This document shows positions 8,393 to 16,855 of a stretch of DNA of 64,000 bases, in pieces (position 1 is the first letter of the stretch; every line of letters starts with the position of its first letter). The translations under genes were made by a program, and so were the position numbers. Source of the stretch: Azospirillum sp. TSO35-2. Its GTDB lineage: Bacteria > Pseudomonadota > Alphaproteobacteria > Azospirillales > Azospirillaceae. The notes below the pieces were generated by a model, which worked only from the letters and a program-made list of their open reading frames with translations, searched no databases and was not told the DNA's origin. The stretch lies in assembly GCF_003116095.1 (NCBI RefSeq), contig NZ_LGRA01000021.1, forward strand, positions 2,890,025 through 2,954,024. The letters are read 5' to 3'.

Positions 8393-9316
8393 CTAGGCCA
8401 GCGGCAGGAACAGGTCGGTGATCGCCTCGTGCTCCGGCACGTCGGGGAAGAAGGCGATGCGCTGGGCGTAGAGCGGGAAGTCCCGCCGCGTTTCCCCGCT
8501 CTGTGGGAACCACACCCGGCAGAGCTGGTCGGCGGCGCGGGCAAGGCCCTCCTGGGTACCGGTGTGGCGCAGCCGGGCGCAGCGGCCGGCCGGGATCACG
8601 GCAACCACCAGGCCGGCCTCCGCCAGACCGAGCCGCGCCGGATCGGCGTCCTCGCCGATGGCGGCGCCGAGGCCCAGCCGGAAGGCGTTGGGCGGCGTGG
8701 TGGCCGGATCGTCGTGGAAGAGGTTGAAGGTCGCGCTGAGGCGCGGCGGCAGCCCGGCCGCCTTGCGCCAGGCGATGAAGCGCCGCAGGCTGTCGCCGAT
8801 GGTGGCGGGGTCGCCGCGGTGTTCCAGCACGGCGACGCGGGTTGCCGGGACCGTCACGATGGTGACGGCGTCGGCCGGAACGTCGGTGGGCATGTGGGTG
8901 GTCCTGATCCTGGCCAGCGGTTGGAGGGCGTCCTGCCACGATGTCCAGCGCGGCCGTTGCCGGAAGCCGCTCGGCGACTGGCCGAGATGCCGGCGGAACG
9001 CCCGCGCGAAGGCCTCCGGCCCCTCGTAGCCGCAGTCGAGCGCGATCTCCAGGACCGGGCTGTCGCGGAAGGCGAGGCGGTAGGACGCCCGCTTCAGCCG
9101 CATCAGTTGAACGTAGCGGTGGACGGTGATGCCGAACAGCGCGGCGAAGCGGCGGTGGAAATGGTGCTTGGAGAAGGCGGCGACCCCGCTCAGCCGGTCG
9201 AGATCGAGGTCGTCGTCGAGATGGCCGTCGATGTGCCGCAGCACCCGCAGCAGCCGGGGGAGCGAGCGGGCCTGCCCCGGTGGCCGGCCGGTCGGTCGCG
9301 TCGATCGGGGTTTCAC
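8393..9316 (-). CDS. AraC-family regulator with GyrI-like effector domain
   Basis: A 307-aa transcription factor. Residues about 20-125 form the AraC double helix-turn-helix (LSGVAAFSKHHFHRRFAALFG and the second helix around ALDCGYEGPEAFARAFRRHLGQSP). Residues about 140-305 form a GyrI/SoxS-effector-like domain (VAVLEHRGDPATIGDSLRRF, FPDVPEHEAITDLFLP), which in relatives such as Rob or BmrR binds small hydrophobic or cationic ligands. It likely controls a multidrug or stress response, but no target gene is adjacent. The GTG start at 9316 has GGGAG seven bases upstream. Confidence 0.9.
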   Translation of the reverse strand: MKPRSTRPTGRPPGQARSLPRLLRVLRHIDGHLDDDLDLDRLSGVAAFSKHHFHRRFAALFGITVHRYVQLMRLKRASYRLAFRDSPVLEIALDCGYEGPEAFARAFRRHLGQSPSGFRQRPRWTSWQDALQPLARIRTTHMPTDVPADAVTIVTVPATRVAVLEHRGDPATIGDSLRRFIAWRKAAGLPPRLSATFNLFHDDPATTPPNAFRLGLGAAIGEDADPARLGLAEAGLVVAVIPAGRCARLRHTGTQEGLARAADQLCRVWFPQSGETRRDFPLYAQRIAFFPDVPEHEAITDLFLPLA

Positions 9317-9494
9317 CGCTGCTCTCCCTGCCGTTGCGTTCCTGTCGCCGCACCGCCAAGGCTACCCGTCGCGGCTGGCGGGCGCCTGACCGAAATTGCT
9401 CATCATGTGGGGCGCCGGTACGAAAAAGCCCAGCGTCCGCATGGGCGCCGGGCTTTCTGGTCGATCGCCTTCCGGCCGATCCGAACGGGCAGGA

Positions 9495-9974
9495 TCAGTC
9501 CTTAATCTCGCCCATCGCCGACTGCAGGTAGTTCGCCAGACCGATGTCGTTGATCAGGCTGAGCTGGGTTTCGAAGAAGTCGATGCGCTCCTCCGATTCC
9601 TCCAGCAGTTCGCTGAGCTCGTCGCGCGACACGTAGTCCGCCTTCTGCTCGCACACCGTGATGGCGGCGGCGATGCGGTCGCGGGCCTCGCGCTCGGCGC
9701 CCAGGTCGCTGCTCAGGATCTCCGGCACGTCCTCGCCGATGCGCAGCTTGCCGAGGTCCTGCAGGTTGGGGATCGCCTCGATGAACAGGATGCGCTCGAT
9801 CACCTCGTCGGCGCTTTTCATCACCTCGATCGAGGCGTGGTATTCCCACTTGCCGAGCGCCTTCAGGCCCCAGTTCTTCAGCATGCGGGCATGCAGGAAA
9901 TACTGGTTGATCAGCGTGAGCTGGTCCTTGAGGACGATCTGAAGCTGGAGGATGACGTCGCTGTTGCCCTTCAT
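9495..9974 (-). CDS. bfr: Bacterioferritin subunit with heme-ligand Met but degenerate ferroxidase site
   Basis: A 159-aa four-helix bacterioferritin. Compared with E. coli Bfr, Met52, the axial ligand of the inter-subunit heme, is retained ([10 protein letters not shown]). The di-iron ligands are mostly gone: Glu18 is Gln, Glu51 is Val, His54 is Ser, and the Glu127/His130 pair is Ser/Arg. The Glu94 position is kept. This is the heme-binding type of subunit found in two-subunit bacterioferritins, expected to co-assemble with the upstream gene product, which supplies the ferroxidase site. It follows that gene by 10 bp and has a good RBS (GAGGAG). The encoded complex would store ferric iron in the cytoplasm. 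Confidence 0.95.
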   Translation of the reverse strand: MKGNSDVILQLQIVLKDQLTLINQYFLHARMLKNWGLKALGKWEYHASIEVMKSADEVIERILFIEAIPNLQDLGKLRIGEDVPEILSSDLGAEREARDRIAAAITVCEQKADYVSRDELSELLEESEERIDFFETQLSLINDIGLANYLQSAMGEIKD

Positions 9975-9984
9975 GATCGTCTCC

Positions 9985-10467
9985 TCAGTTCGAAATACTG
10001 CCCATGGCCGATTGCAGGTAATTCTGCAGGCCGAGGAGGTCGATCAGGCGAAGCTGCTGCTCCAGCCAGTGGGCGTGGTCTTCCTCGGTGTCGAACAGGA
10101 GTTCGACCAGGATGCGGCGGGTGTCGTAGTCGTGCACCTGCTCGCAGTAGGCGATGGCTTCCTTCAGCGCGGCCACGACCTCGTATTCCAGCGTCAGGTC
10201 GTTGCGCAGCATCTCCGGCACGGTCTTGCCGATGCGCAGCGGGTCGCGGCTGGCGACGTTCGGCGTGCCTTCCAGGAACAGGATGCGGCGGATCAGCTTG
10301 TCGGCGTGCTCCAGCTCTTCCATCCGCTCATGCGCGATGCGTTCGTACAGGGCCTTCAGCCCCATGTCCTCCATCGCCCGCGAATGGGCCAGATATTGGT
10401 CGGCCGCGCTCAATTCGCCGGTCAGCAGCGTGTTGAGGCGGTCCAGGACTCCTTGATCCCCTTGCAT
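9985..10467 (-). CDS. bfr: Bacterioferritin subunit with intact ferroxidase site, lacking heme-ligand Met
   Basis: A 160-aa bacterioferritin. All six di-iron ligands are present: Glu18 ([11 protein letters not shown]), Glu51 and His54 (RMEELEHAD), Glu94 (LTLEYE), Glu127 and His130 (TEEDHAHW). The heme-ligand Met52 is Leu. This is the mirror image of the downstream subunit, so oxidation and heme-mediated electron release are divided between two chains. The ATG at 10467 begins the conserved MQGD N-terminus. First gene of a two-gene operon preceded by a Fur-box-like operator about 95 bp upstream. Confidence 0.95.
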   Translation of the reverse strand: MQGDQGVLDRLNTLLTGELSAADQYLAHSRAMEDMGLKALYERIAHERMEELEHADKLIRRILFLEGTPNVASRDPLRIGKTVPEMLRNDLTLEYEVVAALKEAIAYCEQVHDYDTRRILVELLFDTEEDHAHWLEQQLRLIDLLGLQNYLQSAMGSISN

Positions 10468-10559
10468 GATCGGCGCTCCGAAACAGTTCATTGGAGGGCA
10501 CAATGTCACAGGGGCAGGACTCGGACAATAAAAAATTCCTCCGAAGCGACTAAAACTAT

Positions 10560-10574
10560 TGATAATGACTATCA
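10560..10574. promoter_or_regulatory. Fur/Irr-type iron box upstream of the bacterioferritin operon
   Basis: TGATAATGACTATCA matches the 7-1-7 Fur consensus (TGATAAT-N-ATTATCA) at 14 of 15 positions. It lies within a longer perfect palindrome, ATTGATA-N5-TATCAAT (10558-10576), about 95 bp upstream of the first bacterioferritin gene. Fur or the alphaproteobacterial heme sensor Irr is the likely ligand. Direction of control is not determinable from sequence. Confidence 0.6.
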
Positions 10575-10794
10575 ATCCCGGCGGAGTCTGTCGGCTGTTC
10601 AAAATAGAGGCAGACGCTTTACAGCAATTGAGAATCACAGTCAGTAGCATTGGCCGCCAATACCGGAAATCTCCCGCGCCGGAATGTGGGAATTCTCTTC
10701 GCGTGGGCGCGGCATGACTGAATGGAGCGTCAGGCCAACCGGCGCGGGCCGGCGCCGGCGCCGGGAACGACCATCGTTCGATCGACCCCGTGGA

Positions 10795-10823
10795 TTGAGG
10801 CGGTCGGCGTTCCGTGCTAACAG
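10795..10823 (+). promoter_or_regulatory. Candidate sigma70 promoter of tyrS
   Basis: TTGAGG and TAACAG are separated by 17 bp, with the -10 about 55 bp upstream of the tyrS ATG. Motif-based prediction. Confidence 0.4.
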
Positions 10824-10877
10824 ACGCCTCTGTTTTCTTCGCCCTTTGCTCTCAACGATAGCCGGATTGCGGCCGCC

Positions 10878-12134
10878 ATGACGACGACTCCCTCCTCGGA
10901 TTTCCTGCGCACGCTTCAGGAGCGCGGATTCATCCACCAGTGCACCGACCTCGCCACGCTGGACGAGCGGGCGCGGAAGGGGCCGATCGTCGCTTATATC
11001 GGCTTCGACTGCACGGCCGACAGCCTGCATGTCGGCAGCCTGCTGCCGATCATGATGCTGCGCTGGCTGCAGAAGACCGGCCACAAGCCGGTCGTCCTGA
11101 TGGGCGGCGGCACCACCAAGATCGGCGACCCGTCCGGCAAGGACGAGGCGCGGCAACTGCTGACCGACGCGGTCATCGCCAGCAACATGGCGGGCATCAA
11201 GCGCATCTTCGGCCGCTACCTGACCTTCGGCGACGGCCCGACCGACGCGGTGATGGTCAACAACGGCGACTGGCTGGACGAGCTGAAATACATCCCGCTG
11301 CTGCGCGACATCGGCCGGCATTTCACCATCAACCGCATGCTGAGCTTCGAATCGGTCAAGCTGCGGCTGGAGCGTGAGCAGCCGCTGACCTTTCTGGAAT
11401 TCAACTACATGATCCTCCAGGCCTACGATTTCGTGGAGCTGAAGCGGCGTCTGGGCTGCAGCCTGCAGATGGGCGGGTCGGACCAGTGGGGCAACATCGT
11501 CAACGGCGTCGAGCTGGGCCGCCGCACCGATGGGGCGGAGCTGTTCGGCCTGACCACGCCGCTGCTGACCACCGCGTCCGGCGCCAAGATGGGCAAGACC
11601 GCGGCCGGCGCCATCTGGCTGACCGCCGACAAGCTCAGCAGCTATGATTTCTGGCAGTATTGGCGCAACACCGAGGACGCCGACGTCGGCCGCTTCCTGC
11701 GCCTCTACACCGAACTGCCGCTGGACGAGGTCGCCCGGCTGGAAAGCCTGCAGGGCGCCGAGATCAACGAGGCGAAGAAGATCCTCGCCAACGCGGTGAC
11801 CGCGCTCGCCCATGGCGAAGCGGCCGCGCTGGAGGCCGCCGAAACCGCCCGCCGCGCCTTCGAGGAGGGTGCCGCCGCCGAGGGGCTGCCCAGCATCGCG
11901 GTCGCCCGTGCCGACCTGGAAGCCGGCCTGCCGGTGGTCGACCTGCTGGTGTCGGCCGGCCTCGCCGCGTCGAAGGGCGAGGCGCGCCGGCTGATCAAGG
12001 GCGGCGGCGCCAAGCTGAACGACGGCGCCATCGCCGACGAGACGGTCAAGGCCACCGCCGCCGACCTGAACGCCGACGGCGTGGTGAAGCTCAGCGCCGG
12101 CAAGAAGCGCCACGCGCTGGTCAAGGTGGGGTGA
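10878..12134 (+). CDS. tyrS: Tyrosyl-tRNA synthetase
   Basis: TyrRS, 418 aa, class I aminoacyl-tRNA synthetase charging tRNA-Tyr. The Rossmann catalytic domain has the tyrosine pocket [15 protein letters not shown] (HIGH-like HVGS) and the second signature KMGKT in place of [30 protein letters not shown] is typical of the family. The C-terminal ~70 residues form the S4 RNA-binding domain ([18 protein letters not shown]). Length and motif order match the eubacterial TyrRS1 form. Followed by a clear intrinsic terminator. Confidence 0.98.
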   Translation: MTTTPSSDFLRTLQERGFIHQCTDLATLDERARKGPIVAYIGFDCTADSLHVGSLLPIMMLRWLQKTGHKPVVLMGGGTTKIGDPSGKDEARQLLTDAVIASNMAGIKRIFGRYLTFGDGPTDAVMVNNGDWLDELKYIPLLRDIGRHFTINRMLSFESVKLRLEREQPLTFLEFNYMILQAYDFVELKRRLGCSLQMGGSDQWGNIVNGVELGRRTDGAELFGLTTPLLTTASGAKMGKTAAGAIWLTADKLSSYDFWQYWRNTEDADVGRFLRLYTELPLDEVARLESLQGAEINEAKKILANAVTALAHGEAAALEAAETARRAFEEGAAAEGLPSIAVARADLEAGLPVVDLLVSAGLAASKGEARRLIKGGGAKLNDGAIADETVKATAADLNADGVVKLSAGKKRHALVKVG

Positions 12135-12172
12135 GGCGCCGGCCACACAGCCGCGCTTCGACACCAGAACGA

Positions 12173-12219
12173 GGGCATTTCCCGGTCCACGGCATGCCGC
12201 ACCCGGGGGATGCCCTTTT
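12173..12219 (+). terminator. Intrinsic terminator of tyrS
   Basis: GGGCAT...CCCGG pairs with CCGGG...ATGCCC and is followed by TTTT, 38 bp after the tyrS stop. Confidence 0.75.
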
Positions 12220-12249
12220 CCCTTGTCCGTGAGCGTGACTTGCGGAGCG

Positions 12250-12720
12250 TTATTCCGCCAGTTCGGACAGGATGTCGGCCACAAACTCGCCGACCTCGAT
12301 GATCTTCACGGTGGTGCTGTTCAGCAGGTGGGCCGAGCCGCCGTCGTCGCCGCTGTATGTGATGGTGACGCTGGACGGGTTTGCCTGCCCACCGACGTAG
12401 GGATCAATGCCGAAGGTGATCGTGCTGCCGTCCGACACCTCGTATTCCTTGCCGGGGCTGCCGAGAAGATCGCACAGCACATATTTCTCCCCGTCGCCCT
12501 GGAACAGCACGCCGCCGACCCAATAGTCCTCGAAATCCGTCATCAGTTGCGCGGTGCCCGTCAGACTCTGGCCGTTCGCGACGTCCTTTGCAGCGATGAC
12601 TCGGGGGAGGGCCTTAATCGCTTCTGCGGGCGGGACTATGCTTCCCGTGTACCACAGCACGACGGAGTCGAGCGTTCGGCCGGAATTGTTTTGAAGAATG
12701 ACGGTGCAAGTTCCAGACAT
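12250..12720 (-). CDS. Unrecognised 156-aa protein, lower GC than neighbours
   Basis: I do not recognise this gene. The protein starts MSGTCTVILQNNSGRTLD with AGAGGA upstream of the ATG at 12720. It has no signal peptide or membrane segment. The sequence is rich in Val, Thr, Gly and Asn with alternating hydrophobic residues (VTITYSGDDGG, TTVKIIEVGEF), consistent with an all-beta cytoplasmic or non-classically exported protein. The opening NNSGRTL and the overall pattern faintly recall small beta-sandwich lectin- or aegerolysin-like proteins; this is a guess. Base composition is visibly lower in GC than the surroundings and the upstream region is AT-rich, which suggests recent acquisition or relaxed codon use. 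Monocistronic, between tyrS and the AsmA-like gene. Confidence 0.75.
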   Translation of the reverse strand: MSGTCTVILQNNSGRTLDSVVLWYTGSIVPPAEAIKALPRVIAAKDVANGQSLTGTAQLMTDFEDYWVGGVLFQGDGEKYVLCDLLGSPGKEYEVSDGSTITFGIDPYVGGQANPSSVTITYSGDDGGSAHLLNSTTVKIIEVGEFVADILSELAE

Positions 12721-12997
12721 GTGATCCTCTTTCAAAAAGGAGTATTGGACTGGATTTTTGCGCACGGGCACGGCTCAGGCGACACTGGAAGCGTGTCTCG
12801 CCTGTTGTACGGGTGCATTGGATGGGCTGGTCAGGAAACGTTGCTGTTCGCTTGACCACGACAAACACATGAGTTGCATGCCGGGGAGGGTCAACCGCCC
12901 CTCGGTAACAAAATCCCAGTTTGCATACTGTAGTATTATCAATATTTTATTATTTTTTCATTGCTGGGTTGCGGGCTTGTCCGCCTCGCGGCCCACG
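12721..12997. other. Intergenic region with strongly AT-rich block
   Basis: 277 bp upstream of the unrecognised gene. Positions about 12905-12962 are made almost wholly of A and T runs, very unusual in this window. On the minus strand this block probably carries the promoter of the unrecognised gene, although I cannot fix a -35/-10 pair. No gene is evident. Confidence 0.5.
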
Positions 12998-15900
12998 TCA
13001 CCGCGTGTGCGCCTCCGGCGGCGGCCGTGTGTCGGGGGTCGGGGTGCCGTCGCCGCCCAGGAAGAACAGGTTGCGCAGGAAACCCGGCGCCAGCACCGCC
13101 AGCGGGTTGACCGACACGTCGGGGTCGGACAGCGGGCCCTGGACGTGCCAGGTGGCCGAAAAGATGCCCTGGCCCTCGCCGCCGCTCAGCGCGTCGCCCA
13201 ACAGCGGGATCTGGCCGATCAGCCGGTTCAGGCCATAGATCGGCACGATGGTGCCCTGGAGGTTGGCGGTGTCGGTCTCCAGGTCGATCTGGCCCTCCAG
13301 CGTCAGCCCCAGCGCCGAGCCCGAGGTGCGCAGGTCCTTCAGCGTCAGCAGGCGGCCTTCCTTGCGGAAGTCGGCCGACATGTGGCCGAAATTGACGCCC
13401 TTGCCGCCGCCCAGCAGCTCGGCGAAGCCCGATGGCGAGATGGCGTTCAGCAGGCGGGCCAGCACCGGCACGTCGACCAGCGTGTAGTCGCGGATATCGA
13501 CCTTGCCGGTGATCGACGCGTCGGCGCGGGCCTGGGCCGACCGGCCGGTCAGGCGCAGCCGGCCGCCGCGCACACGGTCGTTGAGGTCCATCGCCTGCAA
13601 GGCGGCGCCGAGATCGTCGGCGTTGATGGCGAGGTCGTAGAAGCCCTGGGCGCCCGGCCGCCAGCTGATCGACACGCCGTTCTTCGCGTCGCCGGCCGGG
13701 CCGCTGCGGCCGGTGACGTCCAGCAGGGTCCAGGCGGCGGTGTCGCGCCGCAGCTTTCCCGCCACCTGCCGCAGCCGCCGGTTCTCGCCGAACACCACCG
13801 AGTCGAAGGTGATGGCGAGGTCCAGCGGCGTCTTGCGGCCGTCGCCCGCCGGCGCCGGGGCCGGGTGGGGATCGCCGGGCTTCGGCTTGGCCATCAGGGC
13901 GCGGACGTCCAGGCTGGCGCCGGAGACGGTGCCGGCGTAGCCACCCGGCGGACCGCCCGGCGTGGCCGGCGGCAGGACGGTCAGGTCGGCGCGCAGGTCG
14001 GTCTGCCCGACCTTCAGCGACGGTGTCTGCACCCGCGCCACCCGCTTGCCGCCGTCGGCCAGTTCCAGGTTGGTGACGCTGCGCAGCCCGCCGGCGTCGA
14101 CGGTCAGGTTGCTGACGCGGGTCGGGCGGTCCTTGTCGAACTCCAGCGTCAGCTTGCCGGTGCCCGGCCTGCCCGGCGGCTTGGTCCAGCCCAGCTCCTC
14201 GATCGACAGCCGGGTCTTCTCCAGGTTCAGCGCCGCGGTCAGCGCCAGCTTGTGGGCGCGGTCGACGGTGAACAGGACGTCGGCGCCGAACGGCCCCTGC
14301 ACCCGGTCCTCCAGGTCGATGCCATGGCTGCGCAGGTCGTCGGCGGTGGCGTCGCCCTTCACCGCGATGCGGGTGCGCGGGCCCTTGGCCGCGCTGTCGA
14401 AGGCCTCCTTCCACTCCAGGGCGACGGGAATGCCGTCCAGCTTGGTGGCGCCCTTGATCGTCATCGCCTTGAGGTCGAGCGCCAACGACAGTTCGCCGTC
14501 GGTGGCGTTCAGCCCGGCCGCCACCTTCTCCACCCCGACCTTGTGCAGCTTGCCGGTGACGTCGAGGTTCAGATCCTCGATCTTCAGATCGGCGAGCAGC
14601 GGGAAGGCGAAGTGCAACTGCGCCTCCGCCGTGCCCTGGGTGCGCTTTGGGTCCAGCTCCAGCTTGGACGGGTAGCCCAGCGGCGGCATGTCGATTAAGG
14701 TCAGGATGGAGCGCACCGGCCCCTGGACCGGCACGCGGATGTCCATCGTCTCCTTGCCGATGTCCAGCCCGCCGATCAGCACCTTGCCGTCGCCGACCTC
14801 GATGTCGCCGACCCGGCCGCCCTTGGTCTGGATGCTGAAGGTCTTGCCGTCGGTCGTCGCCTCCATCGCCGCGCCGGTCACCGGCGTCAGGTCGTGGAAA
14901 TAGCGCACGGCGATGTCCTCGCCGGCCATGGAGGCGTCGAAGCGCGACAGCTCCAGCGCGGCCGGGGCGTCGAGCGGCAGCGACAGCGCCGCCTCCGCCC
15001 GCGCCTCCGTCACCGTGCCGTGCGACAGGTTCTGGGTCACCCAGTCCCGCGCGTTCGGGCTGGCGACCTTGGGCCAGTAGCGGTGCAGGTCGTCCAGCGG
15101 CACGCCGCGCGCGGTCGCCCGCGCCTCCACCGCCACCCGGCCATCCCGGCGCTGCGCGGTCGCGCCGGCCTCGATGCGCGGTTGCGGGCCGCTGCCATCA
15201 CCGAGCACGAGGCTGAGCCCGTCGAGGTCGACGCGGTCGCCGCCGCCATGCAGGCGCAGACTGCCGGACGCGATCGCCAGCGGCGCGTCGAACAGGGCGG
15301 GGCTGTGCAGCAGGCCGCTGCCGGCGGTCAGGTCGGCGCTGCCGGCGGTCGGGCGCAGCGTCGGGTCGAAGGCGACTTCGGCCGTGCCCGACAGCGGCAA
15401 CGCCGCGGCGGCGAGCGGCGCCAGCGCCGGGGCCAGACCGGCGACCGCGGCGGGGGTGAAGCCGGTCAGCCGCGCCGTCGCCCGGCCGCCGCCGTCGCTC
15501 CGCTGCTCCGCCGTCAGGTCGAGGCCGGCGGTGTGCCCGCCCGCGGTCAGCGACAGGCTGGCCTGGCCGCGGCGGCCATCGTCGGTCTCGCCGAGATCGC
15601 CCTTGGCGCTGAGGGCGAGCGGTTCGCCGCCGCCGGGGGCCCCTCCGGGCACCATGGCCCGCAGCGACAGCGCGTCGATCCGTGCCCGCCGCGCCGGCAC
15701 ATCCAGGCTGCCGCGCAGGCCGACGCCGAGCACGGCGACCGGCTCCGGCCGCAGGGCGGGCAGCTCGAGCGTGCCGGCGCCGCCGCGCAGGTCGAGGTCG
15801 ATGCGCGACGGTTCGAAGCGCGGGTCGAGCCGGGCGCCGACCGTGCCGCTGACCGGCAGCTTCACCGCCGCCAGCGGCGCCAGCGCCGGGCCGATCGCCG

Positions 15901-16738
15901 CCAGCGCCGCCGGCTCCAGCCCGTCGACCGACAGCGACAGGTCGGTGGTGGCGTCGGCGTTGTTGTAGTGGCCGACCGCCGCGACCGTCACGGCCGGCGC
16001 CCGGGGAACCGCGCCGCCCTGGTCGAGATCGAGCGTCAGCCGCGCCTGCGCCTGGGCGCCCTGGGCGTCGCGGGTCAGCACGATGTCGGCGCGCGTGGCG
16101 TGCCAGGAAAGGTCGAGCATGCGGTTCTCGACCGTCAGGTCGGCGCCGACCACCGACAGCCGGCGCAGCAGCCCCAGCGGCCGGTCGATGTCCGGCGGGT
16201 TGCGCAGGCTGGTCAGCGCCTCGTCCAGCAGGTCGGGGCGGCTGGCGTCATCGGTCGATGCGGCGGCGTCCGCGTTTTCACTCCGTGTGCCGGACCGGAC
16301 GTCGAACGCCAGCCGGCCGTCGGCGCGACGCAGCACGGTCAGGCGCGGCCGCACCAGATCGAGCCGGGTCGGCGACAGGGTGCCGCGGAACAGCGCCGGG
16401 ATCGAGAAGCCGATGCCCATTTCCGGCACGGCACCCAGCTCGGCGCCGTCGGCGTTCAGCGCCTGCACCCGCCGTGCCCGCAGGTCGAGCCGGCGCGCGC
16501 CACCGGTTTCCCCGCCGTTGGTGGCATCCTCGGCCTCCAGCGACAGCACCAGCTCGCCGACGTCGACGCGGAATCGCCCGTCGGGATCGCCCAGCGCGCG
16601 CTCGACGTAGGGGATCAGCGGGTCGAGCGCGATCGGTCCCTGCGACAGCCGCCACGCGAACAGCCCGCCGGCCGCCAGCGCCACCGCCGCCACGCCGGTC
16701 AGCGTTACGGCGAGAGCTTTCGCGGTCCGGCGGATCAT
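12998..16738 (-). CDS. Large AsmA/YhdP-like (DUF3971) envelope protein
   Basis: A 1246-aa protein of the AsmA superfamily. The N-terminus has a single membrane anchor (VTLTGVAAVALAAGGLFAW, about 12-30). The rest is a very long beta-rich periplasmic portion. The end carries the AsmA-like C-terminal domain (GVNFGHMSADFRKEGRLLTL, GLTLEGQIDLETDTANLQGT, YGLNRLIGQIPLLGD). YhdP, TamB and AsmA relatives form hydrophobic bridges moving phospholipids from inner to outer membrane; by family this one may do the same. The ATG at 16738 is the first residue of the anchored N-terminus. The reading frame stays open far upstream through glnE only because of high GC. Divergent from glnE with 117 bp between starts. 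Confidence 0.9.
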   Translation of the reverse strand: MIRRTAKALAVTLTGVAAVALAAGGLFAWRLSQGPIALDPLIPYVERALGDPDGRFRVDVGELVLSLEAEDATNGGETGGARRLDLRARRVQALNADGAELGAVPEMGIGFSIPALFRGTLSPTRLDLVRPRLTVLRRADGRLAFDVRSGTRSENADAAASTDDASRPDLLDEALTSLRNPPDIDRPLGLLRRLSVVGADLTVENRMLDLSWHATRADIVLTRDAQGAQAQARLTLDLDQGGAVPRAPAVTVAAVGHYNNADATTDLSLSVDGLEPAALAAIGPALAPLAAVKLPVSGTVGARLDPRFEPSRIDLDLRGGAGTLELPALRPEPVAVLGVGLRGSLDVPARRARIDALSLRAMVPGGAPGGGEPLALSAKGDLGETDDGRRGQASLSLTAGGHTAGLDLTAEQRSDGGGRATARLTGFTPAAVAGLAPALAPLAAAALPLSGTAEVAFDPTLRPTAGSADLTAGSGLLHSPALFDAPLAIASGSLRLHGGGDRVDLDGLSLVLGDGSGPQPRIEAGATAQRRDGRVAVEARATARGVPLDDLHRYWPKVASPNARDWVTQNLSHGTVTEARAEAALSLPLDAPAALELSRFDASMAGEDIAVRYFHDLTPVTGAAMEATTDGKTFSIQTKGGRVGDIEVGDGKVLIGGLDIGKETMDIRVPVQGPVRSILTLIDMPPLGYPSKLELDPKRTQGTAEAQLHFAFPLLADLKIEDLNLDVTGKLHKVGVEKVAAGLNATDGELSLALDLKAMTIKGATKLDGIPVALEWKEAFDSAAKGPRTRIAVKGDATADDLRSHGIDLEDRVQGPFGADVLFTVDRAHKLALTAALNLEKTRLSIEELGWTKPPGRPGTGKLTLEFDKDRPTRVSNLTVDAGGLRSVTNLELADGGKRVARVQTPSLKVGQTDLRADLTVLPPATPGGPPGGYAGTVSGASLDVRALMAKPKPGDPHPAPAPAGDGRKTPLDLAITFDSVVFGENRRLRQVAGKLRRDTAAWTLLDVTGRSGPAGDAKNGVSISWRPGAQGFYDLAINADDLGAALQAMDLNDRVRGGRLRLTGRSAQARADASITGKVDIRDYTLVDVPVLARLLNAISPSGFAELLGGGKGVNFGHMSADFRKEGRLLTLKDLRTSGSALGLTLEGQIDLETDTANLQGTIVPIYGLNRLIGQIPLLGDALSGGEGQGIFSATWHVQGPLSDPDVSVNPLAVLAPGFLRNLFFLGGDGTPTPDTRPPPEAHTR

Positions 16739-16855
16739 GCGGCACCCCGGTGCGGGGTAACGGCGCGCACATTCCCCGCATTGACCTTGCCGCAAGACGC
16801 GTGCAGCTTTCTGCCCATGTTTTGAGCAGCGTTTCGAGCAGGAAAGACCGTCGCC

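Larger units (their letters stand above)
10468..10877. other. Divergent intergenic region between bfr and tyrS
   Basis: 410 bp without a supported gene. The half nearest bfr is AT-rich and carries the Fur-like operator, with a possible -35 (TTGATA, minus strand) overlapping it. The half nearest tyrS is GC-rich and carries a sigma70-like promoter. Short open frames here have no conserved features. Confidence 0.6.
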
